DNA of 7,148 bases from VGEM01 sp033764265 (GTDB lineage: Bacteria > Pseudomonadota > Alphaproteobacteria > Rhodospirillales > Rhodospirillaceae): NCBI GenBank assembly GCA_033764265.1, contig JANRJB010000014.1, forward strand, positions 1 to 7,148. The letters are read 5' to 3'. Position numbers and translations under genes: made by a program. The notes under the pieces are model-generated. The model ran no database searches and was not told where the DNA came from. It worked only from the letters and a program-made list of their open reading frames with translations. Below are positions 1 through 5,810 of this stretch, piece after piece. Positions within the stretch are counted from its first letter, which is position 1. Every line of letters starts with the position of its first letter.

Positions 1-140
1 CGTTGCGCGGCGGCGCCTACGGCACCGGGCCGCTGTTCATCCGCTCCTCCTCGCGTGGCGGGCCCGACGACCGCAAGGGCGCGCGGCAGAGCTGGATCGG
101 CTTCCGCGTCGCCGCGGCGGCGGAGAAGGCCGCGAAATGA
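1..140 (+). CDS. FGE/SUMF1-fold protein, C-terminal fragment
   Basis: The frame starting at base 3 is open from the left edge and ends at a TGA at 138-140, giving the last 45 residues of a protein. The text opens with LRGGAYG, passes through IRSSSRGG and ends with IGFRVAAAAEKAAK. This matches the end of the FGE-sulfatase (SUMF1/EgtB/PvdO) fold, where an RGG-(S/G/A)-(W/Y) strand is followed by an R-S-x-x-R segment and a closing GFR(V/L)A strand. No cysteine is present where catalytic FGEs carry their active-site pair just after RGGSW, so formylglycine synthesis looks unlikely. The stop overlaps the next start (ATGA, 137-140), so it probably heads or belongs to an operon with the two paralogues downstream. 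The N-terminus, including any signal peptide, is outside the window. Family assignment is fairly secure; function is unknown. Confidence 0.75.
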   Translation, partial: LRGGAYGTGPLFIRSSSRGGPDDRKGARQSWIGFRVAAAAEKAAK

Positions 141-1045
141 AATCGCTGGTGGCCCTGGCGCTGTGGGCCCTCGCGCTGTGGGCCCTGCCCGCCGCCGCAC
201 AGGTTCAGGCTTTCCGCGACTGCGCCGACTGTCCGGAGATGGTGCGCATCCCGTCCGGGTCATTCGTCATGGGCTCGGCCGACACCGAAGCCGACCGCGA
301 GACCAACGAAGGCCCACAGCGCACCGTCACCATCGCCAGGCCGTTCGCACTGGGGCGCACCGAGGTCACGGTCGGCCAGTTCGCGGCCTTTGTTGCCGCC
401 ACCGGCTACCAGGCCGCAAACGCCTGCGCCGATGTGGTCGCTCAGCGCGCCAAACGCGAATCGCCCCCGGGAAACTGGCGCGCGCACGGCTTCGCGCAGA
501 CCGACGACCATCCGGTCGCGTGCCTCAGCCGCGCCGACGCGCTGGCCTATATCGCCTGGCTGTCGAATGAGTCGGGCAAGTCCTATCGCCTGCCCAGCGA
601 GGCGGAATGGGAATACGCCGCCCGCGCCGGCGCGCCCGCGCCGGACACGGTCGGGATCTGCCGCCGCGCCAACGTCGCCGATCAGGCCTTGCTGCGCGCG
701 GCACCTCACTGGCCGCCGCCGTTCGCCGAATGCGACGACGGCCACGCTTTCACCGCGCCGGTGGCGTCCTATGCCGCCAATGCCTTTGGGCTGTTCGACA
801 TGGCCGGCAACCTGTGGGAATTCACCGCCGACTGCTACGCCGAGCGTTACCCCGACGCGCCGGTCGACGGCGGCGCGTATGTGCTCGCCGACTGCCCGCG
901 CCACACCGTGCGCGGCGGCGGCTGGCTGAACGGGCCGGGGCCGTCGGGCGGCGACGGCGAGCATCGCCCTGCCAATCGCGGCCGCAACAGCCCCGGCGCG
1001 CATTTCGACAGCATGGGCTTCCGACTGGCGCGGGATTTGCCATGA
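137..1045 (+). CDS. Exported FGE/SUMF1-fold protein, paralogue A
   Basis: A 302-residue protein. Residues 1-21 form a signal peptide (MK start, long Ala/Leu/Trp core, PAAA then Q22), so it should be exported to the periplasm. The mature part starts with DCADCPEM (C29, C32) and then RIPSGSFVMG, the typical start of FGE-sulfatase-fold proteins. Further family motifs follow: GRTEVTVGQF, DHPVACLS, YRLPSEAEWEYAARAG, MAGNLWEF, RGGGWLN and the closing GFRLARDL. Formylglycine-generating enzymes oxidise a sulfatase cysteine using two cysteines just after RGGSW; here that stretch reads NGPGPSGGDG and has none, so this is probably not a sulfatase-activating enzyme. Eight cysteines remain, all in positions shared with the next gene, which suggests disulfides. 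The start is supported by AAGG at 126-129, seven bases upstream, and by the ATGA overlap with the previous gene. The C-terminal loop is about seven residues longer than in paralogue B. Role unknown. Confidence 0.9.
   Translation: MKSLVALALWALALWALPAAAQVQAFRDCADCPEMVRIPSGSFVMGSADTEADRETNEGPQRTVTIARPFALGRTEVTVGQFAAFVAATGYQAANACADVVAQRAKRESPPGNWRAHGFAQTDDHPVACLSRADALAYIAWLSNESGKSYRLPSEAEWEYAARAGAPAPDTVGICRRANVADQALLRAAPHWPPPFAECDDGHAFTAPVASYAANAFGLFDMAGNLWEFTADCYAERYPDAPVDGGAYVLADCPRHTVRGGGWLNGPGPSGGDGEHRPANRGRNSPGAHFDSMGFRLARDLP
158..187 (+). repeat. 15-bp tandem duplication in signal peptide
   Basis: Two adjacent copies of a 15-base unit, gcgctgtgggccct followed by c or g, lie at 158-172 and 173-187 with 14 of 15 bases identical. 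They are in frame and encode A-L-W-A-L twice within the hydrophobic core of the signal peptide, lengthening it by five residues. Confidence 0.9.
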
Positions 1046-1962
1046 AAAATCTGGTTCTCGCGCTGGCGCTGTGGCCGTTGGCGGCGCTGGCCCAACCGAT
1101 GTCGCTCCGCGACTGCGCCGATTGCCCAGAGATGATTCGCATCCCGGCCGGCTCGTTCGTCATGGGCGCGCCGGCCGACGAGCTCGCGCGCGAGAACGTC
1201 GGCGCCGACTACGCGGCCTGGGAACAGCCGCTGCACGAAGTCAGAATTGCGCGCGCCTTCGCGCTGGCGCGCACCGAGATCACCCGCGCCCAGTATCAGG
1301 CGTTTCTGTCCGCGTCGGGCCACCCCGACCGCGGCGGCTGCCATGCCGAGTTCGGGTCCGAGCGCGCCGAGTTCCGCAAGAACGATGCCAAGTCGTGGCG
1401 CGATCCCGGCTTTCCGCAGGGGCCCGATCATCCGGTGGTGTGCGTCAACTGGCACGACGCGGTCGCCTACGCCGCGTGGCTCTCGGCCACCACCGGCCAG
1501 CGCTATCGCCTGCCGACCGAAGCGGAGTGGGAATACGCGGCCCGCGCCGGCACCGCGACCGCCCGGCATTGGGGCGACGGCCGCGCCGAAACCTGCCGCC
1601 ATGCCAATGGCACCGACGCCGCCACCGCCGCGCACTTCGGCTGGTCGGGCGCCGATCGCGTGCATCCGTGCGACGACGGCTTCGTCTACACCGCGCCGGT
1701 CGGCGCGTTCGCGGCCAACGCCTGGGGCCTGGCCGACATGCTCGGCAACGCCTGGGAGTGGACGGCGGATTGCTTCCATCCCTCCTACGTCGGCGCCCCG
1801 GCCGACGGTTCGGCCCGGGTCGCGCCGGACTGCCCGGTGCGGGTGTTTCGTGGCGGCGGATGGTTGAATTCCCCGGTCGGCCTGCGCAGCGCCGCCCGCG
1901 GCCGCCGCCCGCCCGAGGGTCGCTTCAACGTCGGCTTCCGCGTCGCCCGGGACCTCGACTAG
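1042..1962 (+). CDS. Exported FGE/SUMF1-fold protein, paralogue B
   Basis: A 306-residue protein closely related to the gene before it. Residues 1-17 are a signal peptide (MKNLVLALALWPLAALA, cleavage before Q18). The mature part has DCADCPEM, RIPAGSFVMG, ARTEITRAQYQAF, DHPVVCVNWHDAVAYAAWL, YRLPTEAEWEYAARAG, MLGNAWEWTADC, FRGGGWLN and GFRVARDLD, in the order expected for the FGE-sulfatase fold. As in paralogue A, the stretch after RGGGW (LNSPVGLRSAARG) lacks the FGE catalytic cysteines, while eight other cysteines occur in the same order in both proteins. The frame stays open upstream to 607, but the true start is at 1042: it gives a signal peptide matching paralogue A, has GGGA at 1032-1035 six bases upstream, and forms an ATGA overlap with the previous stop. 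It is followed by a weak terminator. It may be a periplasmic binding or maturation protein; substrate unknown. Confidence 0.9.
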   Translation: MKNLVLALALWPLAALAQPMSLRDCADCPEMIRIPAGSFVMGAPADELARENVGADYAAWEQPLHEVRIARAFALARTEITRAQYQAFLSASGHPDRGGCHAEFGSERAEFRKNDAKSWRDPGFPQGPDHPVVCVNWHDAVAYAAWLSATTGQRYRLPTEAEWEYAARAGTATARHWGDGRAETCRHANGTDAATAAHFGWSGADRVHPCDDGFVYTAPVGAFAANAWGLADMLGNAWEWTADCFHPSYVGAPADGSARVAPDCPVRVFRGGGWLNSPVGLRSAARGRRPPEGRFNVGFRVARDLD

Positions 1963-1963
1963 A

Positions 1964-1984
1964 CAGATTAATCGTCTGATTTTT
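1964..1984 (+). terminator. Weak intrinsic terminator after FGE-like operon
   Basis: Immediately after the stop of the last FGE-like gene, CAGAT (1964-1968) can pair with GTCTG (1974-1978), including one G-T pair, around a five-base TAATC loop. It is followed by A and TTTTT at 1980-1984, and a second TTTTT sits at 1992-1996. The stem is short and AU-rich, so termination may be partial. Position at the end of a three-gene unit supports the call. Confidence 0.45.
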
Positions 1985-2030
1985 ATAAGTATTTTTCCTC
2001 TTGATGGGCGCCGGTCCGGCGGCTATCTCA

Positions 2031-2049
2031 TTAGTTATTAAGACTAACT
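2031..2049. promoter_or_regulatory. Candidate operator upstream of bfd
   Basis: An AT-rich stretch in otherwise GC-rich DNA contains two overlapping inverted repeats: TTAGT/ACTAA (2031-2035 and 2043-2047) and AGTTA/TAACT (2033-2037 and 2045-2049). It lies 30-48 bases upstream of the Bfd start, where an operator or promoter would be. A TTGATG at 2001-2006 and TATCTC at 2024-2029, 17 bases apart, form a weak sigma-70-like pair that would place the repeat just downstream of the -10. Bfd genes are commonly iron-regulated (Fur, or Irr/RirA in alphaproteobacteria), but the repeat does not match any of those consensus sites well. Inference only. Confidence 0.3.
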
Positions 2050-2078
2050 CGCAATCGCAGTCGGGATCGTTCCGCATC

Positions 2079-2276
2079 ATGTACGTTTGCATCTGCAACG
2101 CCCTGCGCCGCAGCCAGATCGAAGCCGCCGCCCGGCGTGGTGCCACAACGGTCGAGGCCGCCTACGCCGCCTGCGACAGCCAGGTGCAGTGCGGTCAATG
2201 CCGCGAGGACGCCGTGGCGGTGATCGCGGCCACGCACGCCGACGCAGCCACGACCTTTCGTCAGGCGGCCGAGTAG
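2079..2276 (+). CDS. bfd: Bacterioferritin-associated ferredoxin (Bfd)
   Basis: A 65-residue protein, the usual Bfd length. It starts MYVCICN and has CGQC further on, giving the four [2Fe-2S] ligands C4, C6, C38 and C41 in the Bfd C-x-C...C-x2-C spacing, followed by a short helical tail. In characterised systems Bfd binds bacterioferritin and passes electrons to its heme, reducing core iron so that it is released to the cytosol. The start at 2079 is chosen because the family begins exactly at M-Y-V-C-(I/L)-C-N. The frame is open further upstream, to a TTG at 2001, but that extension is unlike the family and covers the promoter region. The ribosome binding site is poor: GGGA at 2063-2066 is 12 bases away. 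It converges on bacterioferritin with a ten-base gap, so the partners are not in one operon. Expression when iron is scarce is expected from the family, not shown here. Confidence 0.93.
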   Translation: MYVCICNALRRSQIEAAARRGATTVEAAYAACDSQVQCGQCREDAVAVIAATHADAATTFRQAAE

Positions 2277-2285
2277 CGCCGGCGC
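2276..2285. other. Perfect palindrome in the bfd/bfr convergent gap
   Basis: GCGCCGGCGC at 2276-2285 is a perfect ten-base palindrome that almost exactly fills the gap between the two convergent stops. No T-run follows on either strand, so it is not a standard intrinsic terminator. In DNA this rich in G and C it may be chance, though its placement is suggestive. Confidence 0.4.
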
Positions 2286-2286
2286 G

Positions 2287-2769
2287 TTACGAACCGTCGG
2301 CCGGCTTGGTCTGGCTCTGGATGTAGTTCGGCAGGCCCATCTGCTCGATCAGGCCCAGCTGGGTCTCCAGCCAGTCGACGTGTTCTTCCTCGGACTCCAG
2401 AATGTCCTCGAACAGTTCGCGGCTGATGTAGTCGCCCACCTTCTCGCAGTGGGCGATGGCGTCCTTCAGCACCGGCATCGCCTGCAGTTCCAGCTTCAGG
2501 TCGCAGCGCAGCACCTCGGTCACGTCCTCGCCGATCATCAGCCGGCCCAGGTCCTGCAGGTTGGGCAGGCCGTCCAGGAACAGGATGCGCGCCATCAGCT
2601 TGTCGGCGTGCTTCATTTCGTCGATGGATTCCTTGTATTCGTGCGCGCCCAGCCGCTCCAGGCCCCACTGCTTCAGCATGCGCGCGTGCAGAAAATACTG
2701 GTTGATGGCCGTCAGCTCGTTCTTGAGCACGCGGTTGAGAAACTTCAAAACGTCCTTGTCGCCTTGCAT
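2287..2769 (-). CDS. bfr: Bacterioferritin
   Basis: A 160-residue ferritin-like four-helix protein, full length for bacterioferritin. It forms a cytosolic 24-subunit shell that oxidises Fe(II) and stores it as a ferric mineral, with heme at the subunit interfaces. All key residues are present: ferroxidase-site ligands E18, E51, H54, E94, E127 and H130, the nearby Y25, and M52, the axial heme ligand. The heme ligand and complete diiron site mark it as a true heme-binding, catalytically competent Bfr and not a Dps or a degenerate subunit. The start at 2769 has GGAG seven bases upstream and fits the family start (M-x-G-D). The bfd gene converges on it, so the usual bfd-bfr operon is replaced by a tail-to-tail pair. 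The permease gene lies upstream on the same strand with 78 bases between, enough for a separate promoter; read-through is also possible. Confidence 0.97.
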   Translation of the reverse strand: MQGDKDVLKFLNRVLKNELTAINQYFLHARMLKQWGLERLGAHEYKESIDEMKHADKLMARILFLDGLPNLQDLGRLMIGEDVTEVLRCDLKLELQAMPVLKDAIAHCEKVGDYISRELFEDILESEEEHVDWLETQLGLIEQMGLPNYIQSQTKPADGS

Positions 2770-2807
2770 GACCGCGCTCCGGAACCTGTTGCTTCAACTG
2801 AGTAAGC

Positions 2808-2851
2808 CGAAGCCTAGCAACTGGGTCCCGCGACGCCAATCCAAAGCCTAG
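2808..2851 (-). repeat. Pair of 11-bp direct repeats upstream of bfr
   Basis: On the minus strand CTAGGCTTTGG (2851-2841) and CTAGGCTTCGG (2818-2808) match at 10 of 11 bases, with starts 33 bases apart, that is about three helical turns. The first copy overlaps the permease stop codon; the second lies about 40 bases before the bfr start. It could be a paired binding site controlling bfr, or chance. No convincing -35/-10 pair is visible. Confidence 0.3.
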
Positions 2852-4662
2852 AGCGGCCACACCATCAGCAGGGTCGGCACGCCGACGATCAGCACGATGG
2901 CCTCGAGCGGCAGGCCCAGCCGCCAATAGTCTGAAAATGCGTAGCCGCCCGGACCCATCACCAGCGTGTTGTTCTGGTGCCCGATCGGCGTGAGGAAAGC
3001 GCAGCTGGCCGCGACCGCAACGCCCATCAGGAACGTGTCGGGATTGACGCCCAGCTCGCGCGCCATCGCGACTCCCACCGGCCCGGCGATCACCATCGTC
3101 GCGACGTTGTTGAGCACGTCCGACAGTGTCATCACCACCATCATCAACAGCACCAGCGCCACCACCGCCGATTCGCCCTGCGTCACGGCCAACAGCACGT
3201 TGGCGATCAGCGCCGTGCCGCCGACGGCGTCGAACGCGGCGCCCATCGGCAGGAAGCAGGCCAGCATCACCACCACCGGCCAGTCGATGGCGTCGTAGAA
3301 CTCGCGCGCCGGAATCAGGCCCGAGGCGCCGTAGCCCGCCACGGCGATAGCCAGCGCGGTGGTAAACGACAGGACGCCCGACGTGGCCGCGACGATGGCG
3401 GCTACAAACAATCCCACGGCCAGCGCCACCCGCCACGGCTGTGGGGCGGACATGCTGGTCTCTGCAACTGCCATCAAACCCAGCCATCGCACCGAGTTTT
3501 CGATCGCCGCGCGCTTGCCGGCAATCAAGAGCAAGTCGCCCGCCTCGATGGTCCTGGACCGAACCTGCTCGCGGAAGAAACGCCCGGCGCGCGCGATGCC
3601 CAGCAGGGTCACGCTGTAACGGGACCGCAGCCGAATGGACTCGGCCGAACGCTCGGCCAACGGCGAATCCGACCGCACGATCACTTCCACCATGGTCAGC
3701 GGAGGCTCACCCGCCGCCGGCCGGCCTGCGCCGGTCGTGCTGTCGTCGTGACCGGCCGCGCCATCCTGCGGAACGCGCCGGCCCACGTCGACCAGCGCAG
3801 TTGCCTTCATGAACTCGGCGATGGCATCGCGCGTGCCTTCCACCGACAGCAAGTCGCCCGCCTCGATCTGGACGAATTGCCCGCTCCGGGGCACCGGCTT
3901 GCCGCCCCGGATCAGGCCCACGATCAAGACGTCGGATTTCTCCGCATCCTCGGTCAGGTCGGCTACGAACTTGCCGACCAGCGGCGCGCCTTCGGCAACC
4001 TCGAGTTCGGCGATGAAGTCGTCCTGCTGGGCCAAAAGGGGCGAGGGGCCGCGCGGGCTGGGCAGCAGGCGCCAGCCGATCAGCGCCACGAACGCCAACC
4101 CGGCCGCGGCCACCGCCAGTCCGACCGGCGCGAAGTCGAACATGCGATACGGCTCACCCAGGTGCTGGGCGCGCAGCGTCGAGGCGACGATGTTCGGCGG
4201 TGTGCCGATTAGCGTGATCATGCCGCCCAGGATCGACGCGAACGCCAGCGGCATCAGCGACAGGCCGGGCGAGCGTCCGGCCTTGCGCGCCGCCTGAATG
4301 TCGAGCGACATCACCAAGGCCAGCGCGGCGACGTTGTTGATCACCGCCGACAGGGCCGCCGCCACACCGCCGGTGATGGCGATGTGGCTCGGTAGTCCGC
4401 GGTCGGGCTTGATGACGCCGGCGGCGACCAATCCCAGCGCGCCGGAGTTTTCCAGCGCCCGCGAGGCGATCAGCACCAGGGCGACGATCACCACGGCCGG
4501 GTGGGCGAAGCCGGAAAACGCCTCGGCCTCGGGCACCACGCCCAGCACCACCGCGGCGAACAAGCCGCCCGCCGCCACCAGGTCATGGCGCAGCCGGCCC
4601 CACAGCATCAGCCCCAGAACCAGGGCAAACAGCGTGAACAGGATGATCTGATCGGCGGTCAT
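2848..4662 (-). CDS. SLC13/DASS-type permease with two RCK_C domains
   Basis: A 604-residue inner-membrane transporter. The two halves of a divalent-anion:sodium symporter flank a soluble insert. The N-terminal half (about 1-205) has several hydrophobic segments, the motif SAVINN (105-110) and GTPPN (153-157). The C-terminal half (about 405-604) repeats the plan with DVLNNV (515-520) and TPIGHQNN (558-565). These paired N-N and T/G-P elements bind substrate and cation in the family. The central region holds two RCK_C/TrkA_C-like domains, about 213-292 and 322-402, each with the pattern of a short loop, an E-A-G-D-L-L strand turn (268-272; 373-378) and a closing helix. A Gly/Ala/Asp-rich linker (300-320) joins them. 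Family relatives include putative sulfate and dicarboxylate carriers; the substrate cannot be read here. The start is supported by GGGAG six bases upstream. TATAGT on the minus strand (4706-4701) is a possible -10, without a clear -35. Confidence 0.9.
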   Translation of the reverse strand: MTADQIILFTLFALVLGLMLWGRLRHDLVAAGGLFAAVVLGVVPEAEAFSGFAHPAVVIVALVLIASRALENSGALGLVAAGVIKPDRGLPSHIAITGGVAAALSAVINNVAALALVMSLDIQAARKAGRSPGLSLMPLAFASILGGMITLIGTPPNIVASTLRAQHLGEPYRMFDFAPVGLAVAAAGLAFVALIGWRLLPSPRGPSPLLAQQDDFIAELEVAEGAPLVGKFVADLTEDAEKSDVLIVGLIRGGKPVPRSGQFVQIEAGDLLSVEGTRDAIAEFMKATALVDVGRRVPQDGAAGHDDSTTGAGRPAAGEPPLTMVEVIVRSDSPLAERSAESIRLRSRYSVTLLGIARAGRFFREQVRSRTIEAGDLLLIAGKRAAIENSVRWLGLMAVAETSMSAPQPWRVALAVGLFVAAIVAATSGVLSFTTALAIAVAGYGASGLIPAREFYDAIDWPVVVMLACFLPMGAAFDAVGGTALIANVLLAVTQGESAVVALVLLMMVVMTLSDVLNNVATMVIAGPVGVAMARELGVNPDTFLMGVAVAASCAFLTPIGHQNNTLVMGPGGYAFSDYWRLGLPLEAIVLIVGVPTLLMVWPL

Positions 4663-4826
4663 GCGGCTCTCCCAATTCGCCCGCGCCGGACGACCAGGAG
4701 ACTATAGCCGACCAAATCAGGTCGCGCGCATCGCCGTCGATTCGCGCGCCGCGGTCGGCCGAGTGGCCGTGCGCGGCCTCGATTTTCTCGGATTCTCTAC
4801 GGAATATGCGGGCCGGTGTCCGCGTC

Positions 4827-4835
4827 TGTTATGCT
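4827..4835 (+). promoter_or_regulatory. Possible extended -10 promoter for the secreted-protein gene
   Basis: TGTTATGCT at 4827-4835 fits an extended -10 (TG-n-TATnnT) and lies 73 bases before the chosen start of the secreted protein. No good -35 is seen 16-18 bases upstream, which extended -10 promoters can do without. The rest of the divergent gap 4663-4907 shows no gene and no further clear signal. Confidence 0.3.
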
Positions 4836-4907
4836 ATGCAACCTGGACCGATCCCGGTGCGTTTGCCGTTAACCTTTCACCTCTCGGCCCGGCCGATGGA
4901 GAGTTCA

Positions 4908-5786
4908 ATGCGCTCAATTCGACACCTCGCGATGCGCGGCGCGGCCTTGGCCGCCATGCTCGCGGCCGCGGCCACCCCCGCCCAGGCGGCCCTCAACGGC
5001 TCGCTGTATGCGGTGATCGCGCCCACCTACAACGGCGCCGGGGGCACCACGTCGTTCATCCGCCTGTTCAACGGCGGCGCGGCGGCGACCAACTTCAGCG
5101 TCACCGTCCAGGGTTCGCCCTCGGGCAACACCTACGGCACGGCCACCATCTCGATCCCGGTGCGCGCCTCGCAGCAATTCAGCCTCGGCGATATTCTCAG
5201 CCGGGCCAATGCCGGCGCGCTCGCCGGCGGCGACACCAACTACTCGCTTTACATCCAGAACCCGGAACCGTCGGCCGGCTACCAGCACGTCACCTTCAAC
5301 GGCGGCAACAATTTTTTCGAGAACGTCAGCAGCTGCAAGCACCTGCTCAACCAGTCGATCGGCGCGGTGGTCGCCAGCGCGGCCCTGATCAACGTTCACA
5401 CCACGCGTCTCACCGCGTTCCCCAGCCAGGTCGAGATTCATAACTTCTTCAATGGGCCGGTGACTTACCGGCTGACGGTGATCGCGGCCCGCACCGGCAC
5501 CATCCGCGGCACCATGGACGTGGCTATCGCCGCCAACGAAACGCGGGTGCTGACCATGAGCAGCATCGAAAACCAGGTGAACTGGCAGCCCGCCACGGAC
5601 GAGCAGCACGCCAACATCGTGGTCACCGACCCCAGCGGCGCGGCGCCCAACGTCATGCTCAGCCAGTCGATCGTCAACCAGGGGCTGTCGGCCAACATCA
5701 GTATGAGCACCGCTTGCGCGGTCAACGCGCCGGCCGGTTCCGGCGGCGGTGGCGGGCTCGGCGGCGGCGGCGGAATCAGCTATTAA
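4908..5786 (+). CDS. Secreted protein of unknown function with Gly-rich tail
   Basis: A 292-residue protein. Residues 1-27 form a Sec signal peptide (R-rich start, Ala-rich core, AQA before A28). The mature part opens with NGSLYAVIAPTYNGAG and is rich in Thr, Ser, Asn, Val and Ile in alternating patterns such as TNFSVTVQG and TYRLTVIAA, suggesting mainly beta structure, perhaps an immunoglobulin-like or adhesin-like domain. Only two cysteines occur, one mid-chain (ENVSSC) and one near the end (STACAV), and they could form a disulfide. The chain ends with GSGGGGGLGGGGGISY, a glycine-rich tail. The frame extends upstream to 4806, but 4908 is chosen because it begins the signal peptide directly and has GGAGAG at 4898-4903, four bases before ATG. 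The DUF1800 gene follows after 67 bases on the same strand. I do not recognise a named family; similar proteins are annotated as hypothetical. Confidence 0.82.
   Translation: MRSIRHLAMRGAALAAMLAAAATPAQAALNGSLYAVIAPTYNGAGGTTSFIRLFNGGAAATNFSVTVQGSPSGNTYGTATISIPVRASQQFSLGDILSRANAGALAGGDTNYSLYIQNPEPSAGYQHVTFNGGNNFFENVSSCKHLLNQSIGAVVASAALINVHTTRLTAFPSQVEIHNFFNGPVTYRLTVIAARTGTIRGTMDVAIAANETRVLTMSSIENQVNWQPATDEQHANIVVTDPSGAAPNVMLSQSIVNQGLSANISMSTACAVNAPAGSGGGGGLGGGGGISY
5741..5773 (+). repeat. GGC-type trinucleotide tract encoding the glycine tail
   Basis: A run of mostly GGC/GGT/GGG codons, interrupted once by CTC, encodes five glycines, a leucine and five more glycines before the terminal I-S-Y. 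Such tracts can change length by slippage in whole codons. Confidence 0.75.
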
Positions 5787-5810
5787 GGCGAAGTCCCGGC
5801 GGTCCGCCGT

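Noticed and set aside
260..1003. Long minus-strand open frames opposite the FGE-like genes (for example 260-1003 and 847-1779).
   Set aside because: Antisense shadows of GC-rich codons; no motif or plausible ribosome binding site supports them.
607..1041. An upstream extension of paralogue B.
   Set aside because: The frame is open but overlaps paralogue A in a different frame and reads as Arg-rich nonsense. The start at 1042 gives a signal peptide and an ATGA overlap.
1..1962. A diversity-generating retroelement using the FGE-like genes as targets.
   Set aside because: The fold is a known target scaffold, but no reverse transcriptase, template repeat or near-identical variable repeat is visible. 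The C-terminal ends of the three genes differ by ordinary divergence. Flanking sequence would be needed to revive the idea.
2031..2049. A classical Irr (ICE) or Fur box before bfd.
   Set aside because: The half-sites are only partly similar and the spacing is wrong for the Irr consensus, so it is listed only as an unnamed candidate operator.
2001..2078. A 26-residue N-terminal extension of Bfd from a TTG start.
   Set aside because: The family starts at M-Y-V-C-x-C-N. The extension overlaps the AT-rich promoter region and has no family resemblance.
2261..3487. A long minus-strand open frame of 408 codons.
   Set aside because: It overlaps the bacterioferritin gene and part of the permease in a different frame, and its translation is low-complexity Arg/Gly/Ala text with no family motif. 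It is a shadow caused by high GC.
4760..4786. A possible terminator: GGCC pairs with GGCC, flanked by CGA/TCG, then ATTTT.
   Set aside because: The stem is interrupted by an unpaired GT and relies on self-complementary GGCC, common in this DNA. No gene on the plus strand ends just upstream, so there is nothing for it to terminate.
4806..4907. A longer N-terminus for the secreted protein, starting at 4806 or 4896.
   Set aside because: It would bury the signal peptide behind 34 or 4 extra residues, covers the likely promoter (4806), and has no ribosome binding site, whereas 4908 has GGAGAG close by.
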